A stretch of DNA of 64,000 nucleotides from Maritimibacter harenae (GTDB taxonomy: Bacteria > Pseudomonadota > Alphaproteobacteria > Rhodobacterales > Rhodobacteraceae): the NCBI RefSeq assembly GCF_009882975.1, contig NZ_WTUX01000010.1, positions 58,599 through 122,598 of the forward strand, given 5' to 3'. The notes below the pieces were generated by a model, which saw only the letters and a list, made by a program, of their open reading frames with translations, was not told the origin of the DNA and did not search any database. Below, piece by piece: positions 9,005 through 16,731 of this stretch. Position numbers and translations under genes: made by a program. The number at the start of each line of letters is the position of its first letter. The first letter of the stretch is position 1.

Positions 9005-9187
9005 ATGACCCTTCTGGAAAAAGCCCGCGCTGGACGCAAAGCCGCTCTCGCTTCCCTGAACGAAAAGGCTGACACCGACACAGAGATGACGTCGATCTTC
9101 GACTTCGACTTCGAGCCGCCGGCCAAGCCGATCCCGTCGTTCACGTCGGTCCGCAGCGAGGGCAGCCTGGTACGCCTCGCGGCCTGA
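9005..9187 (+). CDS. Small hypothetical protein (60 aa)
   Basis: A 60-residue ORF with CGGAGA 7 nt upstream of the ATG. Residues 1-20 (TLLEKARAGRKAALASLNEK) form a likely amphipathic helix. The middle is acidic and aromatic (SIFDFDFEPPAKP). No recognised domain. It is the last of the small-gene series and ends 19 bp before a strong intrinsic terminator, which supports it being expressed. Confidence 0.58.
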   Translation: MTLLEKARAGRKAALASLNEKADTDTEMTSIFDFDFEPPAKPIPSFTSVRSEGSLVRLAA

Positions 9188-9206
9188 TATCTCCCACCCT
9201 CGCTAG

Positions 9207-9246
9207 GACGGGCGCGGTTGTTCCCTCACCGCGCCCGTCTTGGTTT
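9207..9246 (+). terminator. Rho-independent terminator after the small-ORF cluster
   Basis: A perfect 12-bp GC-rich stem (9207-9218 with 9228-9239), a 9-nt loop and TTGGTTTT afterwards. It closes the plus-strand small-ORF series immediately before the convergent cdsA-like gene. Confidence 0.85.
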
Positions 9247-9253
9247 TCGGGGC

Positions 9254-10201
9254 TCAGGTCACGGCCCAGAAATACCGCACCAGATGGAAGAATACCGGCG
9301 CCGCGAAGATCACGGAGTCGAGCCGGTCGGTGAAGCCGCCATGCCCGGCGGCCAGGTGGCCCCAGTCCTCGACCCCCTTGTCGCGCTTGATCGCGGTCAT
9401 GACGAGCCCGCCGAAAAGCCCCATCACCGTGACGCTTCCCGCCATCGCCGCCGCCTGCCACAGCCCGAACGGGGTGAGCCAGGCCAGCAGGCCCCCCAGC
9501 GCGGCGGCCGAGGCGACAGCGCCCGCGACCCCCTCCCACGTCTTCGACTGTGACAGGCGCGCGGCGACCGGGTGATGCCCGCCCACCGCGCTCCAGGCGT
9601 ATTGAGCCACGTCCGCCCCCTGCACGACGATCACCAGCCACATGATCAGAAGGATCTGCGGCCCGTCCCACCCGGGAATGTCGAGCGTGAGCAGGGCGGG
9701 CACGTGCGAGGCGGCGAAGACCGCCACCATCAGCGCCCATTGGGTTTCCGCCACCCGTGCCAGGAACCGGGTCGTGTCACCGCGCAGCGCGACGAGGATC
9801 GGCATGAACAGGAAGGCATAGACCGGGATGAAGATCTCGTAGAGCCCGTACCAGCCCCGGTAGACCAGCCAGTATTGCAGCGGCAGCACCACGAAGAACG
9901 ACCCCAGCAGCGCGCAATGATCGGCGCGGCTTTTCGACGTGAGGGTCAGGAATTCGCGCAGCGCGGCGAAGGACAGAAGTGCGAAGAGCACGATCATCCC
10001 GCCGCGCCCGAAGAGCGAGGCGAGTGTCAGGAGCACCAGCATCGCCCACCAGGACGTGATCCGGCCGTTCAGGTTCTCGATCGTGGAGTTCGTCCCGTCC
10101 GGCCCGAACCGGCGGCGAAGCATCTCACCCGCCACCGAGGCCACCGAAAGGGCGAGGATGAGCCCGATCACCAGGCGAAGGAACTCGACCGGGGCGCTCA
10201 C
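9254..10201 (-). CDS. Phosphatidate cytidylyltransferase (CdsA family)
   Basis: A 315-residue polytopic membrane protein with about eight hydrophobic segments. The C-terminal CDS signature is visible: Ser/Lys-Arg followed by acidic residues and GHGGFTDRLDS (about 275-300). The family converts phosphatidic acid plus CTP to CDP-diacylglycerol for phospholipid synthesis. Translation begins at a GTG overlapping the TGA of the upstream acyltransferase gene (GTGA), so the two are coupled. It is longer than the usual housekeeping CdsA and is not beside uppS/dxr, so it may be a second paralogue dedicated to this operon (inference). Confidence 0.87.
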   Translation of the reverse strand: MSAPVEFLRLVIGLILALSVASVAGEMLRRRFGPDGTNSTIENLNGRITSWWAMLVLLTLASLFGRGGMIVLFALLSFAALREFLTLTSKSRADHCALLGSFFVVLPLQYWLVYRGWYGLYEIFIPVYAFLFMPILVALRGDTTRFLARVAETQWALMVAVFAASHVPALLTLDIPGWDGPQILLIMWLVIVVQGADVAQYAWSAVGGHHPVAARLSQSKTWEGVAGAVASAAALGGLLAWLTPFGLWQAAAMAGSVTVMGLFGGLVMTAIKRDKGVEDWGHLAAGHGGFTDRLDSVIFAAPVFFHLVRYFWAVT

Positions 10202-10854
10202 GGCGCGTGCTCCGGTTTGAGTTCCAGCAGCGCCGCGCGCGCCCGGGTCAGGAAGTCCGCCTTCGCCTCACCGGCTTCGATGTGGACCGGGGTGCCGAAG
10301 GTGACGGTGCACAGAAGCGGCAGCGGGATCACTTCGCCCTTGGGCAGGATGGCGTTCAGGTTCTCGATCCAGGTCGGCACGAGATCCACTTCGGGGCAGC
10401 GCCGGGCGACGTGGTAGAGCCCCGTCTTGAAGGGCAGCAGGGGATCCGGGCCCATGTTGCGCCCACCCTCGGGAAAGAGGATCAGGCTCGCCCCGTCGTT
10501 CAGGGCCGCGACCATCTTCTCGACCGGGTCCTCGTCGCGGGTCTCCGGATTCCGGTCGATCAGCACGGCGCGGAACACGTCGCGGCCCGCGAAGGCGCGC
10601 AACCGCGACTTGAGCCAGTAATCCGAGGCCGCGACGGGCCGGGTGCGTTCGCGCAGGGCCGGGGGCAGCACCGCCCAGGCGAGCACGAAATCCCCGTTCG
10701 AGGTGTGGTTGGCGAAGTAGATGCGCTGGCGCGGCACCGGGTCCGTTCCGCGCCAGACGGCGCGCGGCGCGGTGATCAGCCGCGCGAACAACACGATCGC
10801 CTGTCCGGCAATCAGCGCGGCGAGGGCCTTCAGTCCGCGCAGCGCCCGGCGCAT
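10198..10854 (-). CDS. 1-acyl-sn-glycerol-3-phosphate acyltransferase (PlsC family)
   Basis: A 218-residue acyltransferase with an N-terminal hydrophobic segment, the catalytic HX4D motif at His50-Asp55 (NHTSNGD) and the glycerophosphate-binding FPEGGR at 127-132. It transfers an acyl chain to lysophosphatidic acid, producing the substrate of the CdsA-type enzyme encoded next. The ATG at 10854 overlaps the stop of the carbonic anhydrase gene as TGATG, so start choice is well supported; longer in-frame extensions run through the carbonic anhydrase gene. The exact acyl acceptor is not provable from sequence. Confidence 0.87.
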   Translation of the reverse strand: MRRALRGLKALAALIAGQAIVLFARLITAPRAVWRGTDPVPRQRIYFANHTSNGDFVLAWAVLPPALRERTRPVAASDYWLKSRLRAFAGRDVFRAVLIDRNPETRDEDPVEKMVAALNDGASLILFPEGGRNMGPDPLLPFKTGLYHVARRCPEVDLVPTWIENLNAILPKGEVIPLPLLCTVTFGTPVHIEAGEAKADFLTRARAALLELKPEHAP

Positions 10855-11504
10855 CAGACCGGCTGGAACGTGTCGGCCCCGGCGTCGTAATACATCAGCC
10901 CGCCCTCGCCGATGTCGTGCCAGAGCCCGTGAAGCGAAAGCTCCTCGGAATTGACGGCTTCCGAGACGAAGGGGAAGGTCATCAGGTTGTCCAGCGACAC
11001 CTTCACCGCTTCCTTCTCCAGGTGGTCGACGCAGTCCTGGCCCGAGTAGGCGTCCTTGATCCGCTGGTAACCGGGCTCGAGGATATCCATCCAGCGGCCC
11101 ACGAAGCTCGATTTCTCGGTCAGTTCGGGGGCGGCCCCCGTTGCCATGTCGTAATACCCGCGCACGCCCCCGCAGGAGCTGTGGCCGATCACGATCACAT
11201 GCGCGACCTTGAGCGCGGTCACCGCGTATTCCACCGCCGCCGAGGTGCCGTGCTGGTTCCCGTCCGGCTGGTAGGCGGGCACGAGGTTGGCGATGTTGCG
11301 GTGAATGAAGAATTCGCCCTGGTCGGCCCCGAAGATCGACGTGACGTGAACCCGGGAATCGCAGCAGGAAATGATCATCGCCCGCGGATGCTGCCCCTCG
11401 CTCGCCAGCCGGCGGTACCAGGCCTTGTTCTCGGAAAAGCTGGTGGCCTTCCATCCCTGGTAGCGTTGGACCAGGTATTTCGGAAGCGGGCGCGCGTGTT
11501 CCAT
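10854..11504 (-). CDS. Beta-class carbonic anhydrase
   Basis: A 216-residue zinc enzyme interconverting CO2 and bicarbonate. The zinc ligands Cys48, His108 and Cys111 and the Asp49-Arg51 dyad are visible in CCDSRV and IGHSSCGG. It is the first gene of an overlapping three-gene operon with plsC and cdsA-like genes. Bicarbonate is needed by acetyl-CoA carboxylase, so supply for fatty-acid synthesis is a plausible reason for the linkage (inference). Confidence 0.93.
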   Translation of the reverse strand: MEHARPLPKYLVQRYQGWKATSFSENKAWYRRLASEGQHPRAMIISCCDSRVHVTSIFGADQGEFFIHRNIANLVPAYQPDGNQHGTSAAVEYAVTALKVAHVIVIGHSSCGGVRGYYDMATGAAPELTEKSSFVGRWMDILEPGYQRIKDAYSGQDCVDHLEKEAVKVSLDNLMTFPFVSEAVNSEELSLHGLWHDIGEGGLMYYDAGADTFQPV

Positions 11505-11644
11505 GCCTCTCCTGTGGCTAGCTGCGGTTAAAGATGTTTAGGCGGCTTTTGCCTGAATTTCGAGGCATTTCCGGGCGCGGCCGAAACCTTTTCTTGACGG
11601 CCTGGTGCCAGTGTCGGTGCGCTTTGAGGGAAAGGGTGAAGCGC

Positions 11645-12022
11645 ATGCATGTCGCGGTGTTGAGCCATGCGGAACCGGTCGTACTGGACCGGGATCAGTT
11701 GGACGTTCTCTATCGCCAACTTGGTCCGGTCGGGGCGGACCGGGTCGTGACCCACGCGCTGGCGGAACTGTCGGCGTTGCTTGAGAGCCTTGCCGGCGAC
11801 TACCGCGCGGGGCGTGTTGCCGAGGTGGCCGGGGGTGCGCGTGCGCTGGCCGCCGTGGCCCAACAGGTGGGCATGCTCAAGCTTGCCCGCGTGGCCCGCG
11901 ACGTGGCCGAACTGGCACGCGGACGGGACGCGGCGGCGCTGGGTGCGGTGATGGCCCGGCTCGACCGGGTCGGGGACCGCTCCATCATCGCGGTCTGGGA
12001 CGAGCCGGGCACCGGGGGCTGA
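11645..12022 (+). CDS. HPt-like helical protein lacking the phospho-histidine
   Basis: A 125-residue mostly alpha-helical protein. Residues 45-115 resemble a histidine phosphotransfer (HPt) four-helix bundle in pattern: the AH-x-LKG-x-A-x-x-x-G position reads GARALAAVAQQVGM, so Arg66 stands where the phosphorylated His would be. The next helix (LARVARDVAELARGRD) matches the usual fourth helix. The ATG at 11645 follows AAAGGG. It lies 69 bp upstream of pepA on the same strand. If the fold assignment is right it is a pseudo-HPt that could bind a kinase or receiver without carrying phosphate. Assignment is by eye and should be treated as tentative. Confidence 0.6.
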   Translation: MHVAVLSHAEPVVLDRDQLDVLYRQLGPVGADRVVTHALAELSALLESLAGDYRAGRVAEVAGGARALAAVAQQVGMLKLARVARDVAELARGRDAAALGAVMARLDRVGDRSIIAVWDEPGTGG

Positions 12023-12091
12023 TCCGGCGTCTCCCGGTTGCAGGTGGCGCGGCACGCGATACTCTGTGCCGGTTCACTGACCGGAGAAACC

Positions 12092-13477
12092 ATGTCCCTC
12101 ACCTTCGCGCCCGCCACCGACGATGCCCTGCCGCTGACCCTTGTCGCCAAGGATGGGGTCGACACCTTCGTCGCCGGATTGTCCAAACCCCACGCCGCCT
12201 GGGTCGAGGCGCACGGGTTCAAGGCCGGGCTCGGCGCGGTGCTGGTGCTGCCGGGGGCGGATGGGGCGCCCGAGGCGGCCGTGGTGGGCCTTGGCGATGC
12301 GAAGGCCCGCGCCCGCCGCCGCTTCGGCACCGCCGCGGCCCGCGCCAAGCTTCCCGCCGGCACCTACCGGCTTGAGACCGACCTCACCGGCCCTGCCCTG
12401 GACGAGGTCTGCCTGGGCTGGCTGCTCGCGGGCTACCGCTTCGACCGCTACGCGAAGAAGCCCGCGCCCAAGGCGGCCCTTGTCGCCCCCCAAGGCGTCG
12501 ACGCGGCCCGCCTGGAAGCGATCGCGGCCGGGGAGGTGCTCACCCGCGACCTGATCAACACGCCCGCGCAGGACTTGGGCCCCGACGAGCTCGAAGCCGC
12601 CGCACGCGACCTGGCCGACCGTTTTGCCGCCACGATCGACGTAACGACCGGTGACGATCTGATCGCGCAGAACTTCCCGATGATCCACGCGGTCGGCCGC
12701 GCCGCCACGCGCGCGCCGCGCCTGATCGACCTCCGTTGGGGGACCTCCGGCCCGACGCTCACGCTGGTCGGCAAGGGCGTGTGCTTCGACACCGGCGGGC
12801 TCGACCTGAAGCCTGCGCCCTCGATGGGGCTGATGAAGAAGGACATGGGCGGCGCCGCCACGACGCTGGGCTTGGCCCGCATGATCATGGCGCTGGACCT
12901 GCCGATCCAGCTCCGCCTTCTGATCCCGGCGGTGGAGAACGCGGTCGCGGGCGACGCCTTCCGGCCCGGCGACATCCTGATCAGCCGCAAGGGGCTGACG
13001 GTCGAGGTGAACAACACGGATGCAGAGGGACGCCTCGTGCTGGCCGATGCGCTCGCACTCGCGGACGAGGAGATGCCGGACCTGCTCGTCTCGATGGCCA
13101 CGCTCACCGGCGCGGCCCGCGTGGCGGTGGGGCCGGACCTGGCCCCGTTCTACGCCACCGACAAGATGGACGCCGACGCCCTGCGCGCCGCCGCGCCGCG
13201 CGTGGCGGACCCCGTCTGGGAGTTGCCGTTCTGGCCCGGCTACGAGCCGATGATCGAACCGGGCATCGCCGATCTCGACAACGCGCCCAAGGGCGGCTTC
13301 GCGGGGTCGATCACGGCGGCCCTCTTTCTCAAGCGTTTCGTGACGGACAGCGAGCGCTACGTCCATTTCGACATCTTCGGCTGGCAACCCAGTGCCGCCC
13401 CGGCCCGCCCGGTCGGCGGCGTGGGGCAGGGGGCGCGCGCGCTTCTCGAGGCGCTGCCCGGGCTGCTCAAGCTGTGA
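12092..13477 (+). CDS. Leucyl aminopeptidase family protein (M17)
   Basis: A 461-residue cytosolic dizinc aminopeptidase that removes N-terminal residues from peptides. The metal ligands are in place: Lys228 and Asp233 (GKGVCFDTGG), Asp251 (KKDMGG), and Asp310 and Glu312 in the signature NTDAEGRLVLADAL, with the catalytic Arg314. GGAGAAACC precedes the ATG. Its TGA overlaps the GTG start of the NlpC/P60 gene, so the two are translationally coupled. This suggests joint work on murein-derived or dietary peptides (inference). Confidence 0.93.
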   Translation: MSLTFAPATDDALPLTLVAKDGVDTFVAGLSKPHAAWVEAHGFKAGLGAVLVLPGADGAPEAAVVGLGDAKARARRRFGTAAARAKLPAGTYRLETDLTGPALDEVCLGWLLAGYRFDRYAKKPAPKAALVAPQGVDAARLEAIAAGEVLTRDLINTPAQDLGPDELEAAARDLADRFAATIDVTTGDDLIAQNFPMIHAVGRAATRAPRLIDLRWGTSGPTLTLVGKGVCFDTGGLDLKPAPSMGLMKKDMGGAATTLGLARMIMALDLPIQLRLLIPAVENAVAGDAFRPGDILISRKGLTVEVNNTDAEGRLVLADALALADEEMPDLLVSMATLTGAARVAVGPDLAPFYATDKMDADALRAAAPRVADPVWELPFWPGYEPMIEPGIADLDNAPKGGFAGSITAALFLKRFVTDSERYVHFDIFGWQPSAAPARPVGGVGQGARALLEALPGLLKL

Positions 13478-14337
13478 CGGACCGGCGGCTTCTCAAGTCG
13501 AACGGGCGTGTCGCCCATGTCTCGCTCGAAGGGCAGGTCGAGGCGGAGCGTTTTTCCGAGGGCACGTGGCACCAGGTCAACGTGACCACCGCCGCGCTCC
13601 TGCGCACCCCCGACGGCCCGCGTGAGCGCGAGCTTCTCACGGGGGATGCCTTCTGCGTGCTCGACATCGAGGGGCGCTTCGCCTTCGGGTTCTCGGCGCG
13701 TGACGGCTACTGCGGCTGGATTTTCGCCGATCTCCTGCGCGAACGGCGCCACCCCACCCACCGGGTCACGGCCGCGCGCAGCTTTCGCAAGGACACGCCG
13801 GACATCAAGACATGGGAGCCGGTGATGCCGCTCTCCTACGGTGCCTGGCTCGAGGTCGTCGAGGAAGGCGAGCGCTGGTCGCGTATCGTGATGCAGGACA
13901 CGCCGTCCGACGACGGGCTGCGCGAATGGGTCGTGCCGAGCGCGCATATCGCGCCGCTCGATGCGCTTTGTTCGGACCCGGTGGCCGAAGTGGCGAAGCT
14001 CATCGGAACGCCATATGTCTGGGGCGGAAACTCGAGTTTCGGGATCGACTGCTCGGGCCTGGTCCAGATCGCGTGGGAAATGTGCGGGACCGCGATCCCC
14101 GCCGACAGCGACCTTCAGGCCAAGGCCGGGGACGCGGCGGACAGCTACCGGCCCGGCGACCTGGTCTTCTGGCCGGGGCACGTGGCGATGGTGGCGGACG
14201 AGACGCGCTTCATCCACGCGAACGCGCATGCGATGGCGGTGTCGTTCGAGGGCATCGCGGAGACGATCGCCCGGATCGAAGCCCAGGGCGAAGGGCCGGT
14301 CACTGCGCACCGGCGGTTCTCACCGGGCGCCGGCTGA
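13474..14337 (+). CDS. NlpC/P60 family cysteine peptidase (C40) with SH3 domains
   Basis: A 287-residue protein with two SH3b-like segments (about 30-95 and 100-165) followed by an NlpC/P60 domain. Its catalytic triad is visible as Cys193 (GIDCSGLVQ), His236 (PGHVAMV) and His248. The family cleaves gamma-D-glutamyl-diaminopimelate or related peptide bonds of murein. No signal peptide is evident, so it may act on muropeptides in the cytoplasm, as dipeptidyl-peptidase VI-type enzymes do. The GTG start overlaps the pepA stop (GTGA), which fixes the start and couples translation with the aminopeptidase. Confidence 0.9.
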   Translation: MTDRRLLKSNGRVAHVSLEGQVEAERFSEGTWHQVNVTTAALLRTPDGPRERELLTGDAFCVLDIEGRFAFGFSARDGYCGWIFADLLRERRHPTHRVTAARSFRKDTPDIKTWEPVMPLSYGAWLEVVEEGERWSRIVMQDTPSDDGLREWVVPSAHIAPLDALCSDPVAEVAKLIGTPYVWGGNSSFGIDCSGLVQIAWEMCGTAIPADSDLQAKAGDAADSYRPGDLVFWPGHVAMVADETRFIHANAHAMAVSFEGIAETIARIEAQGEGPVTAHRRFSPGAG

Positions 14338-14346
14338 GCGGCCCGG

Positions 14347-14682
14347 TCAGTCGACCGGCCGGATCAGCTTGCGTTCCAGCACCCGCAGCACGGTGCGCAG
14401 GTCGGACCCGCGCTTGAGGACCTGGCCGTCCATCCCGATCACTGCGTACTGCCCCTGGCGGCCGCGCAGTTTCGGGCGCTTTTCGATTCGGTAGAGCGGG
14501 TTTTCGGCGGCCCGCCGAAACACCGCGAAGACCGCGACGTCCTTCAGGAAACTCATGCCGTAATCGCGCCATTCGCCGGCCGCGACCATGCGACCGTAGA
14601 GGCCGAGGATCACGTTGAGCTCCTTGCGGTCGAAAGCGACCTTGTCGTCGATATTGCGGGGAAACGGTGTGGGCGCGTTCAT
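14347..14682 (-). CDS. DUF2794 family protein
   Basis: A 111-residue conserved alphaproteobacterial protein. The family-defining block is clear: FDRKELNVILGLYGRMVAAGEWRDYG, then FRRAAENPLYRIEKRPKL and a C-terminal RVLERKL. Function unknown. The ATG at 14682 gives the usual length; an upstream ATG at 14748 would add an unconserved leader. It is convergent with the NlpC/P60 gene. Confidence 0.88.
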   Translation of the reverse strand: MNAPTPFPRNIDDKVAFDRKELNVILGLYGRMVAAGEWRDYGMSFLKDVAVFAVFRRAAENPLYRIEKRPKLRGRQGQYAVIGMDGQVLKRGSDLRTVLRVLERKLIRPVD

Positions 14683-14877
14683 GTTTCGAATGTGCGCAAC
14701 ATGGGCGCGCAAATCAATCCCCGGCGACGCGCGCCGCAATGAGGACACAAAATCACCTGTGGTTTTCCCTACACCGCCCCCAATGGCGCCGTGATTGTCC
14801 GCGAACTTCGAACGCGGAGCGAAAGCTTCCCCGGCGTCGTTTCAACAGCCCCCACCCAGTTTGCGGCGCCGGGATCC

Positions 14878-14905
14878 AAAACCCCACCCTGAGCGGTGGG
14901 GTTTT
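14878..14905 (-). terminator. Intrinsic terminator after mbfA
   Basis: An 11-bp perfect stem (14878-14888 with 14895-14905) with a 6-nt loop; the arms carry AAAA and TTTT so it can work in either direction. It lies 13 bp past the stop of the minus-strand mbfA gene. Confidence 0.75.
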
Positions 14906-14917
14906 GCATGTGCGGGG

Positions 14918-15898
14918 TCATCCCCCGCCGATGAGCGCCCCGGCCGCGAAGACCAGCGCCCCACCCAGCACCACCTGGAACGTGGCCCGGAAGAAGGGCG
15001 TGTCCATGTACTTGTTCTGGATCCAGACGATGGCCCACAACTCGATGAAGACGATGATGATCGCGAGCGTCGTGGCGGTCCAGAAATCCTGGATCAGGTA
15101 GGGCAGGGCGTGGCCCAGCCCGCCGATGGTGGTCATCAGGCCCGAGGCGATCCCGCGCTTGACCGGCGAGCCGCGGCCCGAAAGCTCCCCGTCGTCCGAC
15201 GCGGCCTCGGTGAAGCCCATCGAGATGCCGGCGCCCACGGCGGCGGCGAGACCCACGAGCAGGGTCGTGTGCGGGTCACGCGTCGCGAAGGCGGTCGCGA
15301 AGATCGGGGCCAGGGTGGAGACGGAGCCGTCCATGAGCCCGGCCAGCCCGGGCTGCACCCAGGTCAGGACGAACTGCCGGCGTGCGGCCTGGTCCTCTTC
15401 CTTGCGTTCGTCGCCCCCCAGGTATTTCTCCTCGAGCTGGCTTGCGGTGTCGCTGTGGCTTGCCTCGGCGGCCGCGAGATCGCCCAGGAGCTTGCGCGTG
15501 CTCGCATCCGTCGTGCGGTCGGCGGCCTTGCGGTAGAACTGTTCGGCCTGACGCTCCATCTCGCGCGCTTCGGCGCGCATGCGTTCGAGCCCGAGGTTCT
15601 CGATCAGCCAGACCGGCTGGCGGGCATAGTAGCCCGACACGTGCTCGCGCCGGATGAGCGGGATCACTGTCCCGAAGCGGCGCGTGTGCTCCTTGATGAG
15701 CCACTGGCGATGGTGGTCCTCTTCCTCGGCCATCTCGTCGAACACCTTGGCCGAGGCCGGGAAGTCGGCGCGCAGGCGTTCGGCGTACTGCCGGTAGATG
15801 CGTGCGTCGTCCTCTTCGTTCGAGATCGCGAGCGCGAGGATTTCCTGTTCGGACAGGTCCGAGAAACGACGACGGGAAAGAGACAGGCCGGGGATCAT
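14918..15898 (-). CDS. mbfA: Membrane-bound ferritin / iron exporter MbfA (Er-VIT1 fusion)
   Basis: A 326-residue protein joining an N-terminal ferritin-like (erythrin/rubrerythrin-type) domain (about 10-160) with carboxylate/His iron ligands (EEDDARIYRQY, EEEDHHRQWL) to a C-terminal VIT1/CCC1-type membrane domain (about 185-326, four to five hydrophobic segments). MbfA of rhizobia and Agrobacterium exports iron and protects against iron and peroxide stress; this protein has the same domain order. The ATG at 15898 follows AGGTG. A perfect 15-bp palindrome lies 14 bp upstream of the start and resembles the Irr box known for mbfA genes. Confidence 0.87.
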   Translation of the reverse strand: MIPGLSLSRRRFSDLSEQEILALAISNEEDDARIYRQYAERLRADFPASAKVFDEMAEEEDHHRQWLIKEHTRRFGTVIPLIRREHVSGYYARQPVWLIENLGLERMRAEAREMERQAEQFYRKAADRTTDASTRKLLGDLAAAEASHSDTASQLEEKYLGGDERKEEDQAARRQFVLTWVQPGLAGLMDGSVSTLAPIFATAFATRDPHTTLLVGLAAAVGAGISMGFTEAASDDGELSGRGSPVKRGIASGLMTTIGGLGHALPYLIQDFWTATTLAIIIVFIELWAIVWIQNKYMDTPFFRATFQVVLGGALVFAAGALIGGG

Positions 15899-15911
15899 GG
15901 CAACACCTGAT

Positions 15912-15926
15912 TTGGAATGATTCCAA
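15912..15926. promoter_or_regulatory. Irr (ICE)-box-like palindrome upstream of mbfA
   Basis: TTGGAAT-G-ATTCCAA is a perfect 7+1+7 inverted repeat between mbfA and the divergent region. The known Irr-binding ICE motif has the form TTTAGAA-N3-TTCTAAA, and this site has the same geometry (TTGGAA-N3-TTCCAA) with a G for A change in each arm. Position (14-28 bp before the start codon) suits repression of mbfA by Irr under low iron. The match is inferred, not tested. Confidence 0.6.
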
Positions 15927-15972
15927 GTTAGTCGGCTGCGCGCCGGACGCAAGCCCCCGAACTGTCGCAGTT

Positions 15973-16680
15973 TCAGTCGACGCGGCGGATGTACATGTGG
16001 TTGCCTTCGCGCTTGGTCTCGAACCGCTTGGTGTCGCGCACCAGGTCGGACAGCTTCGCGCGGCCATAGGTGCGCGTGTCGAAGTCGCGGTTGTCGGCCT
16101 GGATCGCCTGGCCGACCTGGCCCAGCTGGAACCATTCGCCGTCCTGGTCGATCTTCTCGATGGCGTTCAGGATGAGCGGCAGGGCGTCCAGCACGTCACG
16201 CTTGCCCTTCTTCTTCTGGGCGGGCTTCTCGGGTTCCTCCTCGTCGACGAGGTTCTCGATCATCACGAAACGCGAGCAGACGTTGCGCAGGCTTTCCGGC
16301 GTCTTGCCCTCGCCGATCCCGATGACGGTGAGGCCCTGTTCGCGGATACGGTTGGCGAGCGAGGTGAAGTCGCTGTCCGAGCTCACCAGAACGAAGCCGT
16401 CGAACCGCCCGGTGTGCAGAAGGTCCATCGCGTCGATGACCAGCCCGATGTCGCTGGCGTTCTTGCCCTTGGTGTTCGCGCTGTCCTGGTGGGCGACCAT
16501 GCCCAGCTCCTGGACCTTGGATTTCCACGGCGCCAGACGCTGCGAGGACCAGTCGCCGTAGACCCGGCGCAGGGCCGGTTCGCCGTAGCTGGTGACTTCC
16601 TTCAGGATCGCGTCGGCGAAGCGGGCGGGGATGTTGTCGGCGTCGATGAGGACGGCCAGGAGGGGATTGGAATTTGCCAT
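15973..16680 (-). CDS. NYN-domain protein with C-terminal OST-HTH/LOTUS-like domain
   Basis: A 235-residue protein. The N-terminal NYN (PIN-like nuclease) domain shows the catalytic-type acidic residues in LIDADNIP (Asp13, Asp15), in SDIGLVIDAMDLL and in SSDSDFTSLA. After a charged linker (EEEPEKPAQKKKGKR), residues about 160-235 form a small winged-helix of OST-HTH/LOTUS type. The family (LabA/DUF88) is thought to process or bind RNA. It stands alone, divergent from nothing obvious, and its target is unknown. Confidence 0.87.
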   Translation of the reverse strand: MANSNPLLAVLIDADNIPARFADAILKEVTSYGEPALRRVYGDWSSQRLAPWKSKVQELGMVAHQDSANTKGKNASDIGLVIDAMDLLHTGRFDGFVLVSSDSDFTSLANRIREQGLTVIGIGEGKTPESLRNVCSRFVMIENLVDEEEPEKPAQKKKGKRDVLDALPLILNAIEKIDQDGEWFQLGQVGQAIQADNRDFDTRTYGRAKLSDLVRDTKRFETKREGNHMYIRRVD

Positions 16681-16731
16681 GGCGCGACCCTAGTCTTCTG
16701 GCCGCGCCGGCGACAGCCCGAAAGTGCACCT

